Origin: Streptomyces tendae
Lineage (GTDB): Bacteria; Actinomycetota; Actinomycetes; Streptomycetales; Streptomycetaceae
Length of the DNA stretch: 64,000 bases
Reading direction: 5' to 3'
NCBI RefSeq assembly: GCF_008632955.1
Contig: NZ_CP043959.1
Coordinates: forward strand, 3,286,001-3,350,000
Part shown: piece after piece, positions 43,175 through 53,035 of the stretch
Layout: each line of letters opens with the position of its first letter
Numbering within the stretch: position 1 is the first letter of the stretch
Position numbers and translations under genes: made by a program
Notes under the pieces: model-generated
Database searches by the model: none
Seen by the model: only the letters and a program-made list of their open reading frames with translations
What the model was told of the DNA's origin: nothing

Positions 43175-44114
43175 TCAGTGGAGGGCGACCCGGGCGGCCA
43201 CCGGGAGGTGGTCGCTCCCGGTGGCGGGCAGGGCGCGGACATGGGCGACGGTCGCCGAGCGGGCCATCACCTGGTCGATCCGGACCACCGGCAACCCGGC
43301 GGGAAACTCGGCGCGAACCCGCGCCGCGCCACCCCAGCCGTGACGTCAGCGGATCGAGCCCCCGGTCGTCGGCGGTGCCGTTGAGATCGCCCAGCAGGAC
43401 CACCCGGTCCAACGGCTCGGCCGCCACCGCCCGCCCCAGCAGCCCGGCGCTCTCGTCACGCCGGGCGGACGCCAGACCCCGCGGCCCGATCCGCACCGAG
43501 GGCAGATGCGCCACGTACACCGCGACCTCGCCGTGCGGTGTGGCGGCCACGGCGCGCAGTCCCCGGCTCCACGGCCCGGTGAGGTCCGCCGGCTTGATGT
43601 CCACCGTCCGCGCCCCGCTCAAGGGGCGCCTCGACCACAGCCCGACGGTGCCCCGCACCACGTGGTGCGGGTAGCGCGCGGCGAGCGCCCGCTCGTACAC
43701 CGGCAGGGCGTCGGGCACCAGCTCCTCCAGCGCGATCAGGTCGGCCCCGGTTCCGGCGAGGGCGCGGGCCGTGCCCGCCGGGTCGGGGTTGTCGTCGGCG
43801 ACGTTGTGCTGCACGACGACCAGCTCGCGCGGGCCCGCCGTGTCCGGGGGCAGGAGCAGATCGCCGAAGAGGTGCGTCCACACCGCCACGGGCAGCAGCA
43901 GCGCCACCAGCGTGGCGGGCGCACGGCGCAGCAGTCCGTACAGGAACAGGGGGACGACCGCCACACCGAGCCACGGCAGGAACGACTCCAGCACGCTCCC
44001 CACCCGGCCCGGCGTGTTCGGCACCGCCCCGTGGAACGCCAACAGCCCCGCCGTCAGCACGGCCAGGGCCGCCGGCACCCGTCCTCGCGCCGGGAGGGGC
44101 CTCACCATGTCCAC
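43175..44114 (-). pseudogene. Endonuclease/exonuclease/phosphatase membrane protein, frameshifted
   Basis: Three N-terminal membrane helices precede an EEP domain: VVVQHNVADDN, ADLIALEELV, AHLPSV and VVLLGDLNGTADD. The frame is lost near 43318-43321 and again near 43298-43303; adding one base at each gives GFAPSF, then PAGLPVVRIDQVMARSATV and TGSDHLPVAARVALH ending at 43175, the expected catalytic SDHLPV. Unrepaired, the reading frame loses the final His and runs over the tRNA. GTG 44114 has AAGGAG 7 nt upstream. Likely two missing bases from sequencing, or a degraded gene. Confidence 0.82.
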
Positions 44115-44191
44115 GCGGCAGCTCCTTCGTGCGTCCGGACGACCTGTTCCGGTGATCAGGACGATCGGAGGCCGCCCGACGGTTCACCGGT

Positions 44192-44977
44192 TCACGGTCT
44201 GACCAGCAGCTGGAAGTCGAAGGAGTAGCGCGAGGCGCGGTAGATGTGGCTGCCGTACTCCACCGCCCGGCCCGTGTCGTCGTACGCCGTGCGCTGCATG
44301 GTGAGCAGGGCGGCCCCCTCCTTCTCGTCCAGGCGGGAGGCCTCCTCCGCCGACGCCGAGCGGGCCCCGACCGTCTGGCGGGCGCTGTGCAGGGTGATGC
44401 CGGCCGCCCGCATCATCCGGTACAGGCCGCCCGCCTCCAGACGAGCGCTGTCCAGGTCGAGCAGGCCCGCCGGCAGGTAGTTGCTCAGCAGGGCGACCGG
44501 CAGGCCGTGCGTGCGGCGCAGCCGCTCCAGCAGCACCACCTCGCCGCCCTCCGCCAGCCCCAGCGCGGCGGCCACCCCGGGCGGCGCCGGGACGGTCTCG
44601 TTGCGGACCACCTCCGTGGTCGGGGCCTGCCCGGCCGCCTCCAGGTCGTCGTAGAGGCTGGTCAGCTCCAGCGGGCGGCGCACCTGGCTGTGCACCACCT
44701 GGGTGCCCACCCCGCGCCGCCGGACCAGCAGCCCCTTGTCGACCAGGGACTGGATGGCCTGGCGGACGGTCGGCCGGGACAGGCCGAGGCGCACCGAGAG
44801 GTCCACCTCGTTGCCCAGCAGATCGCCCGGGGCGAGCACCCCTTGCGAGATCGCCGTCTCCAGCTGCTGGGCGAGCTGGTAGTACAGCGGCACCGGACTG
44901 CCCCGGTCCAGGGCGAAGTCCAGGGAGCGCAGCGCGGTTCCGGCCGCCGCGCGCGCGGGGTCACCGGTCTTCGCCAT
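44192..44977 (-). CDS. iolR: GntR family regulator with UTRA domain, inositol catabolism (IolR-like)
   Basis: A 261-residue HutC-type GntR protein. The winged helix shows QLAQQLETAISQGVLAPGD and LSVRLGLSRPTVRQAIQSLV; the UTRA ligand domain covers about 100-255, with VVLLERLRRTHGLPVALLSN and RTAYDDTGRAVEYGSHIYRA. It is 48 nt downstream of iolD and probably cotranscribed with the iol genes. A GntR regulator (IolR) controls inositol genes in other Streptomyces, and a TGTACTTACA site occurs before iolC. The inducer should be an inositol intermediate. Confidence 0.87.
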   Translation of the reverse strand: MAKTGDPARAAAGTALRSLDFALDRGSPVPLYYQLAQQLETAISQGVLAPGDLLGNEVDLSVRLGLSRPTVRQAIQSLVDKGLLVRRRGVGTQVVHSQVRRPLELTSLYDDLEAAGQAPTTEVVRNETVPAPPGVAAALGLAEGGEVVLLERLRRTHGLPVALLSNYLPAGLLDLDSARLEAGGLYRMMRAAGITLHSARQTVGARSASAEEASRLDEKEGAALLTMQRTAYDDTGRAVEYGSHIYRASRYSFDFQLLVRP

Positions 44978-45025
44978 GGACGTGCCTTCCTGTCGGGGTT
45001 CCCGGCCGGGGCGCGGGGGACGGGT

Positions 45026-46897
45026 TCACAGGTGGCGGCGGCGCCCGGCGACCTGGGCGTCGTAGCGTTCGCGGGCCTTCCGCGCGGGCTCGCGGGTGGC
45101 GACCTCGGCCACCGGAACGTCCCACCAGGCCTCGGCCGGGGGAGCGGTCGGCGCGGGGTCGGTCTCGACGTAGACGCACGTCGGACGGTTCGAGGCGCGG
45201 GCCTCCGCCAGGGCGGTGCGCAGCTCCCGCACCGTCTTCGCGCGCAGGACGTCCATGCCGAGGCTGGCCGCGTTCGCCGCGAGGTCCACCGGCAGCGGGG
45301 CGCCGGTGAAGGAACCGTCGGGGGCGCGGTAGCGGTAGGCGGTGCCGTAGCGCTCGCCGCCGGTCTCCTCCGACAGACCGCCGATGGAGGCGTAGCCGTG
45401 GTTCTGCACCAGCACGACGTTGACGGGCAGGCCCTCCTGGACGGCCGTGACGATCTCCGTGGGCATCATCAGATAGGTGCCGTCGCCGACCAGCGCCCAG
45501 ACGGGCGTGCCGGGCGCGGCCTGCTGGACGCCCAGCGCGGCCGGGATCTCGTAGCCCATGCAGGAGTAGCCGTACTCCAGGTGGTACTGGCGCGGGCTGC
45601 GGGCGCGCCACAGCTTGTGCAGGTCGCCGGGGAGCGAGCCGGCCGCGTTGATCACCACGTCGTCGTCGCCGACCACCGCGTCCAGCGCGCCCACCACCTG
45701 CGTCTGGGTCGGCACGGCGGTGTCGTCGTCGGCGCGCAGGGCCGCCTCGACGACCTGGTCCCAGCGCGCCTTGCCGGCCCGGTACCCGGCTTCGTACGCC
45801 TCGTCCACGCGGTACCCGGCGAGCGCCTCCGTGAGCCGCTCCAGACCTGTGCGCGCGTCGCACACGAGGGTGCGGGCGGCGAGCTTGTGGGCGTCGAAGC
45901 CGGTGATGTTGAGGTTCACGAAGGTGACGTCCGGGTTCCGGAACAGGGTGCCGGAGGCGGTGGTGAAGTCGGTGTAGCGGGTGCCGACGCCGATCACCAC
46001 GTCGGCGTCGCGGGCCAGCGCGTCGCTCACCGCGGTGCCGGTGTGGCCGATGCCGCCCAGGTCGGCGGGGTGGTCGTGGCGCAGCGCGCCCTTACCCGCC
46101 TGGGTGGAGGCGACCGGGATGCCGGTGGCGTCGACCAGCGCCCGCAGCGCGTCCTCGGCCTCGCTGTGGTGGACGCCGCCGCCCGCGACGATCAGCGGCC
46201 GGCGCGCCGCCCGCACCGCCGCCACGGCCGCGTCCAGCTCCACCGGGTCGGGGGCGGTCCTGCGTACCGTCCAGACCCGTTCGGCGAAGAACTCCTCCGG
46301 CCAGTCGTACGCCTCCGCCTGCACGTCCTGCGGGAGCGCGAGGGTGACCGCGCCGGTCTCGGCCGGGTCGGCGAGCACCCGCATCGCGTTCAGCGCGGAC
46401 GCGATCAGCGCCTCGGGGCGGGTGATCCGGTCGAAGTACCGGGAGACCGGGCGGAGCGTGTCGTTGACGGACACGTCGGCCTCGACGGGGTGCTCCAGCT
46501 GCTGGAGCAGCGGGTCGGCGGCGCGGGAGGCGAAGTAGTCGCCGGGCAGCAGCAGCACCGGCAGCCGGTTGATGGTGGCGAGCGCGGCGCCGGTGACCAT
46601 GTTGGTCGCACCGGGGCCGATGGACGTCGTCACCGCCTGCGCGGAGAGCCGGTTGAGCTGGCGGGCGTACCCGACGGCCGCGTGCACCATCGACTGCTCG
46701 TTGCGGCCCTGGTGGTACGGCATGGCGTCGCGGTACTCGACCAGCGCCTGCCCGAGCCCGGCGACGTTGCCGTGGCCGAAGATGCCCCAGGTGCCCGCGA
46801 TCAGCCGGCGGCGCACGCCGTCCCGCTCGGTGTACTGCGCGGACAGGAACCGCACCAGGGCCTGGGCGGTGGTCAGTCGGCGGGTGGTGGCGCTCAT
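45026..46897 (-). CDS. iolD: 3D-(3,5/4)-trihydroxycyclohexane-1,2-dione hydrolase
   Basis: A 623-residue thiamine-diphosphate enzyme that opens the inositol ring to 5-deoxyglucuronate. LVRFLSAQYTERDGVRRRLI and GIFGHGNVAGLGQAL mark IolD; the catalytic glutamate is in HQGRNEQSMVHAA, and the TPP motif is GDGTYLMMPTEIVTAVQEG with VLVQNHGYASIG. ATG 46897 overlaps the iolB stop (ATGA), so the two are coupled. It is followed by the GntR gene. Confidence 0.96.
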   Translation of the reverse strand: MSATTRRLTTAQALVRFLSAQYTERDGVRRRLIAGTWGIFGHGNVAGLGQALVEYRDAMPYHQGRNEQSMVHAAVGYARQLNRLSAQAVTTSIGPGATNMVTGAALATINRLPVLLLPGDYFASRAADPLLQQLEHPVEADVSVNDTLRPVSRYFDRITRPEALIASALNAMRVLADPAETGAVTLALPQDVQAEAYDWPEEFFAERVWTVRRTAPDPVELDAAVAAVRAARRPLIVAGGGVHHSEAEDALRALVDATGIPVASTQAGKGALRHDHPADLGGIGHTGTAVSDALARDADVVIGVGTRYTDFTTASGTLFRNPDVTFVNLNITGFDAHKLAARTLVCDARTGLERLTEALAGYRVDEAYEAGYRAGKARWDQVVEAALRADDDTAVPTQTQVVGALDAVVGDDDVVINAAGSLPGDLHKLWRARSPRQYHLEYGYSCMGYEIPAALGVQQAAPGTPVWALVGDGTYLMMPTEIVTAVQEGLPVNVVLVQNHGYASIGGLSEETGGERYGTAYRYRAPDGSFTGAPLPVDLAANAASLGMDVLRAKTVRELRTALAEARASNRPTCVYVETDPAPTAPPAEAWWDVPVAEVATREPARKARERYDAQVAGRRRHL

Positions 46898-47787
46898 GCG
46901 GACCTCTCCGGGGCGGTGTAGAGGGGGAGTCGGGGATCGACGGGCTGCTGCGGCCAGGTCTCGCGGATCCACGCGTGGCCGGGGTGGTCGCAGATCAGCC
47001 AGGCGCGTTCGGCCTCGGGCCCCGCCATGACGTTCAGGTAGTACATGTGGTGGCCGGGCACCGCCATCGACGGGCCGTGCCAGCCGTCCGGGATGAGGAC
47101 GACGTCGCCGTCGCGCACCTCGGCCAGCACGTCCGTGTCCCGGCCGGGTCCGGACGGGGAGACCCGCTGGTAGCCGAGGCCCGGTGTGCCGTCGTGGGCG
47201 GCGAACTCGAAGTAGTAGATCTCCTCCAGCACCGACTCCTCGCCCGGCCGGTGCTCGTCGTGCTTGTGCGGCGGGAAGGACGACCAGTTGCCGCCCGGGG
47301 TGAGCACCTCGACCGCGATCAGCTTGTCGCACTCGAAGACGCCGGCCGCGGCGAAGTTGTTGACCTGGCGCGAACAGTTCCCGGTGCCGCGCAGTTCCAC
47401 CGGCACGTCCGACGCCGGGCCGTAGCGGGCGGGCAGCCGGCGGGTGCAGCGCGCGCCGGTCAGCGCGAACCGTCCGCCGGCCGCCGAGGAAACGGTGGCC
47501 CGGGCGTCGCGCGGCACATACGCGAAGTCGGTGACGCCGTCGAACACGCTTGCCCGGCCGGCCAGTTCGAAGGTGTCGTGCCCGAGGTCGTCGTCCGCGG
47601 TGACCGTGCACGCGCCGCTCAGCGGCAGCACGATCCACTCGCTGTCCCCGGTGCCGAAGGTGTGCGAGCCGCCCGGCGGCAGCTGGAGCACCCGGAGACC
47701 GGAGTACCCCCAGCCGGCGCCCTCCGGGCTCACGTCGACGGCGTAGGGGCCGGCGACGGCCTTGCCCGCGGGAAGGTGATGGGTCAT
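46894..47787 (-). CDS. iolB: 5-deoxy-glucuronate isomerase
   Basis: A 297-residue bicupin isomerase that turns 5-deoxyglucuronate into 5-dehydro-2-deoxygluconate. WSSFPPHKHDEHRPGEES carries the metal-binding histidines and Glu; LIPDGWHGPSMAVPGHHMYYLNVMAG holds the later ligands. ATG 47787 is the first conserved start; the sequence before it in the same frame is not protein-like. Its 3' end overlaps iolD by 4 nt. Confidence 0.95.
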   Translation of the reverse strand: MTHHLPAGKAVAGPYAVDVSPEGAGWGYSGLRVLQLPPGGSHTFGTGDSEWIVLPLSGACTVTADDDLGHDTFELAGRASVFDGVTDFAYVPRDARATVSSAAGGRFALTGARCTRRLPARYGPASDVPVELRGTGNCSRQVNNFAAAGVFECDKLIAVEVLTPGGNWSSFPPHKHDEHRPGEESVLEEIYYFEFAAHDGTPGLGYQRVSPSGPGRDTDVLAEVRDGDVVLIPDGWHGPSMAVPGHHMYYLNVMAGPEAERAWLICDHPGHAWIRETWPQQPVDPRLPLYTAPERSA

Positions 47788-47825
47788 GCGGTGCCTCCGT
47801 CTGCGTACGTCGTCGTACGGGCTTC

Positions 47826-48701
47826 TCACAACAGGCCGACGGCCGTGTCCACCGCCGTCTCCACACTGCCCTCGGCCGGATAGAGCAGGGAGCGGCCGAC
47901 GACCATGCCCTGCACGGTGGGCAGCCGCAGTGCCTTGCCCCACCGCTCGTAGGCCGCCTCCTGGTCGCCGACCTCGCCGCCGAGCAGCACCACCGGCAGC
48001 GTCGAACTGCGCAGCACCTCCGCCATGTCGTCGACGTCCTCGGTGACCGGCAGCTTCAGCCAGGTGTAGGCGGAGGTGCCGCCGAGCCCCGAGGCGATCG
48101 CGATGGACCGGGTGACGGCCTCGGCGGACAGGTCGTTGCGGACCCGGCCGTCCACCCGGCGGGAGATGAACGGCTCCACGAACACCGGCAGCCGGCGCGC
48201 GGCCATCGCGTCCACGGCGCGGGCCGAGGACTCCAGCGTGGTCAGCGAGCCGGGGTCGTCGTAGTCGATGCGGACCAGCAGTTTGCCCGCGTCGAAGCCG
48301 AGCCGCTCGATGTCCTCGGCGCGGTGGCCGGTGAAACGGTCGTCCATCTCGAAGGACGCCCCGGCCAGGCCCCCGCGGTTCATCGACCCCATGACGACCT
48401 TGTTCTCCAGTGCGCCGAGCAGCAGCAGGTCCTCCAGGATGTCGGCGGTGGCCAGCACCCCGTCCACCCCCGGCCGGGACAGTGCGACGCACAGGCGTTC
48501 CAGCAGGTCGGCCCGGTCCGCCATGGCCAGGCGCCGGTCGCCTATGCCGAGCGCGCCCCGGGCGGGGTGGTCGGCGGCCACGATCAGCAGCCGTCCGCTG
48601 TCGCCGATCAGCGGACGGCGGGCCCGGCGGGCGGCCGCCTCGGCGACGGCCTCGGGATGCCGGGCGCGGACCGTGGTGAGGTCGGGGATGCTGAGATTCA
48701 A
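47826..48701 (-). CDS. Aldolase-like TIM-barrel protein of the iol operon (Cgl0159 type)
   Basis: A 291-residue TIM-barrel protein of the DeoC/LacD-like, Cgl0159 family. LLIVAADHPARGALGIG, LVRIDYDDPGSLTTLE, TSAYTWLKLPVTEDVDDM (with the likely Schiff-base lysine) and VVLLGGEVGDQEAAYERWGKAL are visible. In B. subtilis the final step is done by IolJ; actinobacteria have this protein in that operon position instead, so it probably cleaves 5-dehydro-2-deoxygluconate 6-phosphate. TTG 48701 has CGGAGCC about 8 nt upstream and lies 14 nt after iolC. Confidence 0.82.
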   Translation of the reverse strand: MNLSIPDLTTVRARHPEAVAEAAARRARRPLIGDSGRLLIVAADHPARGALGIGDRRLAMADRADLLERLCVALSRPGVDGVLATADILEDLLLLGALENKVVMGSMNRGGLAGASFEMDDRFTGHRAEDIERLGFDAGKLLVRIDYDDPGSLTTLESSARAVDAMAARRLPVFVEPFISRRVDGRVRNDLSAEAVTRSIAIASGLGGTSAYTWLKLPVTEDVDDMAEVLRSSTLPVVLLGGEVGDQEAAYERWGKALRLPTVQGMVVGRSLLYPAEGSVETAVDTAVGLL

Positions 48702-48715
48702 GGGAAGGGCTCCGT

Positions 48716-49705
48716 TCAGGACTGGCTCGGCCGGCCCGCCGCGTCCGGCGGCACGGCCCGCGCGAGGAGGTCCGCGACCTCCGACTCGGTCGGCATGGCG
48801 GACGAACAGGCGAGGCGCGAGGCGACGAGGGCACCGGCCGCGTTGGCGTGGCGCATGGTCCGCTCCAGGTCCCACCCGGCGAGCAGACCGTGGCAGAGCG
48901 AGCCGCCGAAGGCGTCCCCGGCGCCGAGACCGTTGACCACCTCGACCGGCACCGGCTCCACCTCGGCGCGGGTGCCGTCCCGGTGCACGGCCAGCACACC
49001 CCGGGGACCCTGCTTGACCACGGCCAGCTCCACCCCGGCGGCCAGCAGCGCCTCCGCGCACGCCTCGGGCTCGCGCACGCCGGTGGCGATCTCGCACTCG
49101 TCGAGGTTGCCGACCGCGACCGTGGCGTGGCGCAGCGCCTCGCGGTAGTACGGGCGGGCCTGGTCCGGGTCCCGCCAGAACATGGGGCGCCAGTCCAGGT
49201 CGAAGACGGTGGTGCCGGCCTTGTCGCGCGCCTCCAGGGCGGTGAGGGTGGCGGTGCGGCTCGGCTCCTCGCTCAGCCCGGTACCGGTGATCCAGAAGAT
49301 GCCGGCCGAGCGGACCGCGGGCAGGTCCAGCTCGTGCGGGTGGATCTCCAGGTCGGGGGCCTTGGGGCGGCGGTAGAAGTAGAGGGGGAAGTCGTCCGGC
49401 GGGAAGATCTCGCAGAAGGTCACGGGGGTCGAGAGGGCGGCCACCGGCGTCACCCAGCGGTCGTCCACGCCGAAGTCCTTCAGCGCCTCGTGCAGGTAGG
49501 TGCCGAAGGGGTCGTCGCCGGTGCGGGTGATCACCGCGGTGGAGCGGCCGAGCCGCGCCGCGGCCACCGCGACATTGGCGGCCGAACCGCCCAGGAACTT
49601 CCCGAACGTCTCCACCTGCGACAACGGCACCCCGGTCTGCAGAGGATAAAGGTCGACCCCGATGCGTCCCATGGTGACGAGGTCGAAATACTGTGGTGTG
49701 GCCAT
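48716..49705 (-). CDS. iolC: 5-dehydro-2-deoxygluconokinase, PfkB family
   Basis: A 329-residue PfkB sugar kinase. DLVTMGRIGVDLYPLQTGVP is the IolC-specific start, GKFLGGSAANVAVAAARLGR the PfkB motif 1, and VVNGLGAGDAFGGSLCHGLL motif 2 with the catalytic aspartate. It phosphorylates 5-dehydro-2-deoxygluconate. First gene of the leftward iol operon; upstream lies the shared regulatory region with the transporter operon. Confidence 0.95.
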   Translation of the reverse strand: MATPQYFDLVTMGRIGVDLYPLQTGVPLSQVETFGKFLGGSAANVAVAAARLGRSTAVITRTGDDPFGTYLHEALKDFGVDDRWVTPVAALSTPVTFCEIFPPDDFPLYFYRRPKAPDLEIHPHELDLPAVRSAGIFWITGTGLSEEPSRTATLTALEARDKAGTTVFDLDWRPMFWRDPDQARPYYREALRHATVAVGNLDECEIATGVREPEACAEALLAAGVELAVVKQGPRGVLAVHRDGTRAEVEPVPVEVVNGLGAGDAFGGSLCHGLLAGWDLERTMRHANAAGALVASRLACSSAMPTESEVADLLARAVPPDAAGRPSQS

Positions 49706-50024
49706 TGAGCGACGCTCCTCGAGGTGCTGGGGATGCGGGTCCCAGGACGCCCTGCCACGGTGGGACGTGCTTCCGGGGACCTGCCGCCTCCCAGGTGTAG
49801 GTCTCGAGGGGCGGCGGTGTCAATAGTTTGTACTTACATTCGGACGAGCGCGTGAAATGATGTCTTAACAAAGTATTGACAGCAGGCGGTTCTGGGGATT
49901 GGATCGCGTCCCAGCACAACCGCCATGTGTGATGGCACACACCCCCGGACTCCCGAGGTTCCGGGCATCGGACTCTCGGACTCCTCGCCCTTTCCCCCGT
50001 GAAGCACAGTGAGGTGCACGACTG
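49706..50024. promoter_or_regulatory. Divergent iol promoter region with GntR-type operator
   Basis: A 319-nt gap. TGTACTTACA (49829-49838) is a TGTA/TACA inverted repeat with a GTN4AC core typical of HutC/UTRA GntR sites. Leftward promoter: TTGACA (49818-49823) and CTACAC (49795-49800) with 17 nt. Rightward promoter: TTGACA (49876-49881) and TTGGAT (49899-49904), 17 nt. The operator lies 5 nt upstream of the leftward -35 and 38 nt upstream of the rightward one, so one repressor could control both arms. Confidence 0.6.
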
Positions 50025-51044
50025 ATGGACCGCTCTTCCCACCCCCGCTCCCGCAGAGTCGTACCGTTCGTCGCGGTCGCGGCGGCAGCCGCCCTGACCC
50101 TCGCCGGTTGCTCCAGCGGCTCCGGAGGCAAGAAGTCCGAGGAAGGCGGAGCGGACGCCTCGGCCGGCAAGGCCTCGACGCCGCAGATGACGGTGGCCCT
50201 GGTCACCCACCAGGCGCCCGGCGACACCTTCTGGGACATCGTGCGCAAGGGTGCGCAGACCGCCGCCGACAAGGACAACGTCAAGCTGATCTACTCGGCG
50301 GACCCGAACGCGGGCAACCAGGCCAACCTGGTGCAGAACGCGATCGACCAGAAGGTCGACGGCATCGCCGTCACCCTCGCCAAGCCGGACGCGCTCAAGG
50401 GCGTCATAGCCAAGGCCGAGGCGGCGGGAATCCCGGTCGTCGGCATCAACTCCGGACTCAGCGACTGGAAGGACCTCGGGCTGCTGGAGTTCTTCGGGCA
50501 GGACGAGACCGTCGCGGGCGAGGCGTTCGGCAAGAAGCTCAACGAGGTCGGCGCCAAGAACGCCGTCTGCGTGGTCCAGGAGCAGGGCAACATCGGTCTG
50601 ACCCAGCGCTGCGCCGGTCTGGAGAAGACCTTCGAGGGCAAGACGCAGGTCCTCAACGTCAACGGCACCGACATGCCGTCGGTGAAGTCGACCATCAGCG
50701 CCAAGCTGAAGCAGGACTCCTCCATCGACTACGTCGTCACCCTCGGCGCGCCCTTCGCGCCGACCGCGGTGCAGTCCGTCCAGGAGGCCGGCAGCAAGGC
50801 CAAGGTCGCCACGTTCGACCTGAACAAGGAGCTGACCGGCGCCATCAAGGACGGTGACATCCAGTTCGCGGTGGACCAGCAGCCCTACCTCCAGGGCTAC
50901 CTCGCCGTCGACGGCCTGTGGCTCTACAAGAACAACGGCAACTACAGCGGTGGCGGCGAGCAGCCCGTGCTGACCGGTCCGGCGTTCGTCGACAAGTCCA
51001 ACGTCGACGCGGTCTCCCAGTACGCCGCGAAGGGCACCCGGTGA
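50025..51044 (+). CDS. Sugar (inositol) ABC transporter substrate-binding lipoprotein
   Basis: A 339-residue type-1 periplasmic binding protein (RbsB/LacI fold) with a lipobox LAGC near residue 28. MTVALVTHQAPGDTFWDIVRKGAQ, VDGIAVTLAKPDAL and DIQFAVDQQPYLQGYLAV are the expected repeats and hinge. The first gene of the rightward iol operon and the sole binding protein, so myo-inositol is the likely ligand. ATG 50025 follows a weak ribosome site. Confidence 0.9.
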   Translation: MDRSSHPRSRRVVPFVAVAAAAALTLAGCSSGSGGKKSEEGGADASAGKASTPQMTVALVTHQAPGDTFWDIVRKGAQTAADKDNVKLIYSADPNAGNQANLVQNAIDQKVDGIAVTLAKPDALKGVIAKAEAAGIPVVGINSGLSDWKDLGLLEFFGQDETVAGEAFGKKLNEVGAKNAVCVVQEQGNIGLTQRCAGLEKTFEGKTQVLNVNGTDMPSVKSTISAKLKQDSSIDYVVTLGAPFAPTAVQSVQEAGSKAKVATFDLNKELTGAIKDGDIQFAVDQQPYLQGYLAVDGLWLYKNNGNYSGGGEQPVLTGPAFVDKSNVDAVSQYAAKGTR

Positions 51045-52117
51045 TGAGCATGGCCCAACAGGCTGAGCCGGCGGCGACCACGCCGCCGGCCCCCGGCCCC
51101 GAGCAGCAGAAGGACGGCCGCACCACGCGGCGCCCGCTGGCGCTGCGGCTGCTCGCCCGGCCCGAGGTCGGCGTGTTCCTCGGCGCCGTCGCCGTCCTGG
51201 TGTTCTTCCTGTTCGCCGCCCCGCCGGTGCGCGACGGCAGCTCGATGGCCAACATCCTGTACCAGTCGTCGACCATCGGGATCATGGCGCTGCCCGTGCT
51301 GATGATCGGCGGCGAGTTCGACCTCTCGGCCGGCGTCGCCGTCGTCACCTCGGCGCTCACCGCGAGCATGCTCAGCTACCAGCTCACCCTGAACGTGTGG
51401 GTGGGCGTGATCGTCGCCCTCCTGGTGTCCCTCGCCGTCGGCTTCTTCAACGGCTGGCTGCTGGTGAAGACCGGGCTGCCCAGCTTCCTGGTCACCCTCG
51501 GCACCTTCCTGATCCTCCAGGGCGTCAACCTCGCGGTGACCAAGCTCGTCACCGGCAACGTCGCCACCGACAACATCAGCGACATGGACGGCTTCGACCA
51601 GGCCAAGGCCCTGTTCGCGTCCAGCTTCGAGGTCGGCGGCGTCCAGGTGAAGATCACCGTGATCTGGTGGCTGGTCTTCGCCGCCCTCGCCACCTGGGTC
51701 CTGCTGCGCACCAAGTACGGCAACTGGATCTTCGCGGTCGGCGGCAACAAGGAGAGCGCCCGCGCGGTGGGTGTCCCCGTCACCTTCACCAAGATCTCCC
51801 TGTTCATGCTGGTCGGCTTCGGCGCCTGGTTCGTCGGCATGCACAACCTGTTCTCCTTCAACACCGTGCAGTCCGGCGAGGGCGTGGGCCAGGAGCTCAT
51901 CTACATCGCCGCGGCCGTCATCGGCGGTTGTCTGCTCACCGGCGGCTACGGCTCGGCGATCGGACCGGTCTTCGGTGCCTTCATGTTCGGCATGGTGCAG
52001 CAGGGCATCGTCTACGCCGGCTGGAACCCCGACTGGTTCAAGGCCTTCCTCGGCGTGATGCTGCTCGGCGCCGTCCTCATCAATCTGTGGGTCCAGCGCA
52101 CGGCGACCCGGAGGTGA
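51044..52117 (+). CDS. ABC transporter permease, RbsC/inositol type
   Basis: A 357-residue permease with about ten membrane segments. [55 protein letters not shown] and [20 protein letters not shown] are conserved in RbsC-type permeases. ATG 51044 overlaps the binding-protein stop by one base; GTG 51041 is an alternative. It serves with the single ATPase downstream. Confidence 0.92.
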   Translation: MSMAQQAEPAATTPPAPGPEQQKDGRTTRRPLALRLLARPEVGVFLGAVAVLVFFLFAAPPVRDGSSMANILYQSSTIGIMALPVLMIGGEFDLSAGVAVVTSALTASMLSYQLTLNVWVGVIVALLVSLAVGFFNGWLLVKTGLPSFLVTLGTFLILQGVNLAVTKLVTGNVATDNISDMDGFDQAKALFASSFEVGGVQVKITVIWWLVFAALATWVLLRTKYGNWIFAVGGNKESARAVGVPVTFTKISLFMLVGFGAWFVGMHNLFSFNTVQSGEGVGQELIYIAAAVIGGCLLTGGYGSAIGPVFGAFMFGMVQQGIVYAGWNPDWFKAFLGVMLLGAVLINLWVQRTATRR

Positions 52118-52122
52118 CCGCA

Positions 52123-53034
52123 ATGACCGACAAGACGACCGGCACCGACGGTGCCGTCCTCACCGACACCCCGGCCGAGGGCGACCGTCCCCTGGTCGAA
52201 CTCCGCGCCGCCGGCAAGTCCTACGGCAACATCCGCGCCCTGCACGGCGTCGACCTGACCGTCCACCCCGGCCGGGTGACCTGCGTCCTCGGCGACAACG
52301 GCGCCGGCAAGTCCACCCTCATCAAGATCATCTCGGGGCTGCACCGGCACACCGAGGGCGAGTTCCTCGTCGACGGCGAACCGGTGCACTTCTCCACCCC
52401 GCGCGAGGCCCTCGACAAGGGCATCGCCACCGTCTACCAGGACCTCGCCGTCGTCCCGCTGATGCCGGTGTGGCGGAACTTCTTCCTCGGCTCCGAGATG
52501 ACCAAGGGCCCCTGGCCGCTGCGCCGCCTCGACATCGACCGCATGAAGCGGACCGCCGACGAGGAACTGCGCAACATGGGCATCGTCCTGGACGACCTGG
52601 AGCAGCCCATCGGCACGCTCTCCGGCGGCCAGCGCCAGTGCGTGGCGATCGCCCGGGCCGTCTACTTCGGCGCCCGCGTCCTCATCCTCGACGAGCCGAC
52701 CGCCGCCCTCGGCGTCAAGCAGTCCGGCGTCGTCCTGAAGTACATCGCCATGGCCCGCGACCGCGGCCTCGGCGTCATCTTCATCACCCACAACCCACAC
52801 CACGCCTACATGGTCGGCGACCAGTTCAACGTGCTGCGCCTGGGCACCCTGGAGCTCAGCGCCGACCGCAGCCAGGTCAGCCTCGAGGAGCTGACCAACC
52901 ACATGGCCGGCGGCGCGGAACTGGCCGCCCTCAAGCACGAGCTGGCGCAGGTCCGCGGCGTCGACACGGAGGGACTCCCGGAAGCGGGCGTCCTCCGGGC
53001 ACCCACGGCCGCAGCCCCGGAAGGGAAGTCCTGA
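52123..53034 (+). CDS. ABC transporter ATP-binding protein, single-domain
   Basis: A 303-residue ATPase: Walker [10 protein letters not shown], signature [15 protein letters not shown], Walker [12 protein letters not shown] and H-loop [15 protein letters not shown]. RbsA-type ATPases have two such domains of about 250 residues each; this has one plus a short C-terminal extension. GGAGGTG lies 6 nt before ATG 52123. Confidence 0.92.
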   Translation: MTDKTTGTDGAVLTDTPAEGDRPLVELRAAGKSYGNIRALHGVDLTVHPGRVTCVLGDNGAGKSTLIKIISGLHRHTEGEFLVDGEPVHFSTPREALDKGIATVYQDLAVVPLMPVWRNFFLGSEMTKGPWPLRRLDIDRMKRTADEELRNMGIVLDDLEQPIGTLSGGQRQCVAIARAVYFGARVLILDEPTAALGVKQSGVVLKYIAMARDRGLGVIFITHNPHHAYMVGDQFNVLRLGTLELSADRSQVSLEELTNHMAGGAELAALKHELAQVRGVDTEGLPEAGVLRAPTAAAPEGKS

Positions 53035-53035
53035 C

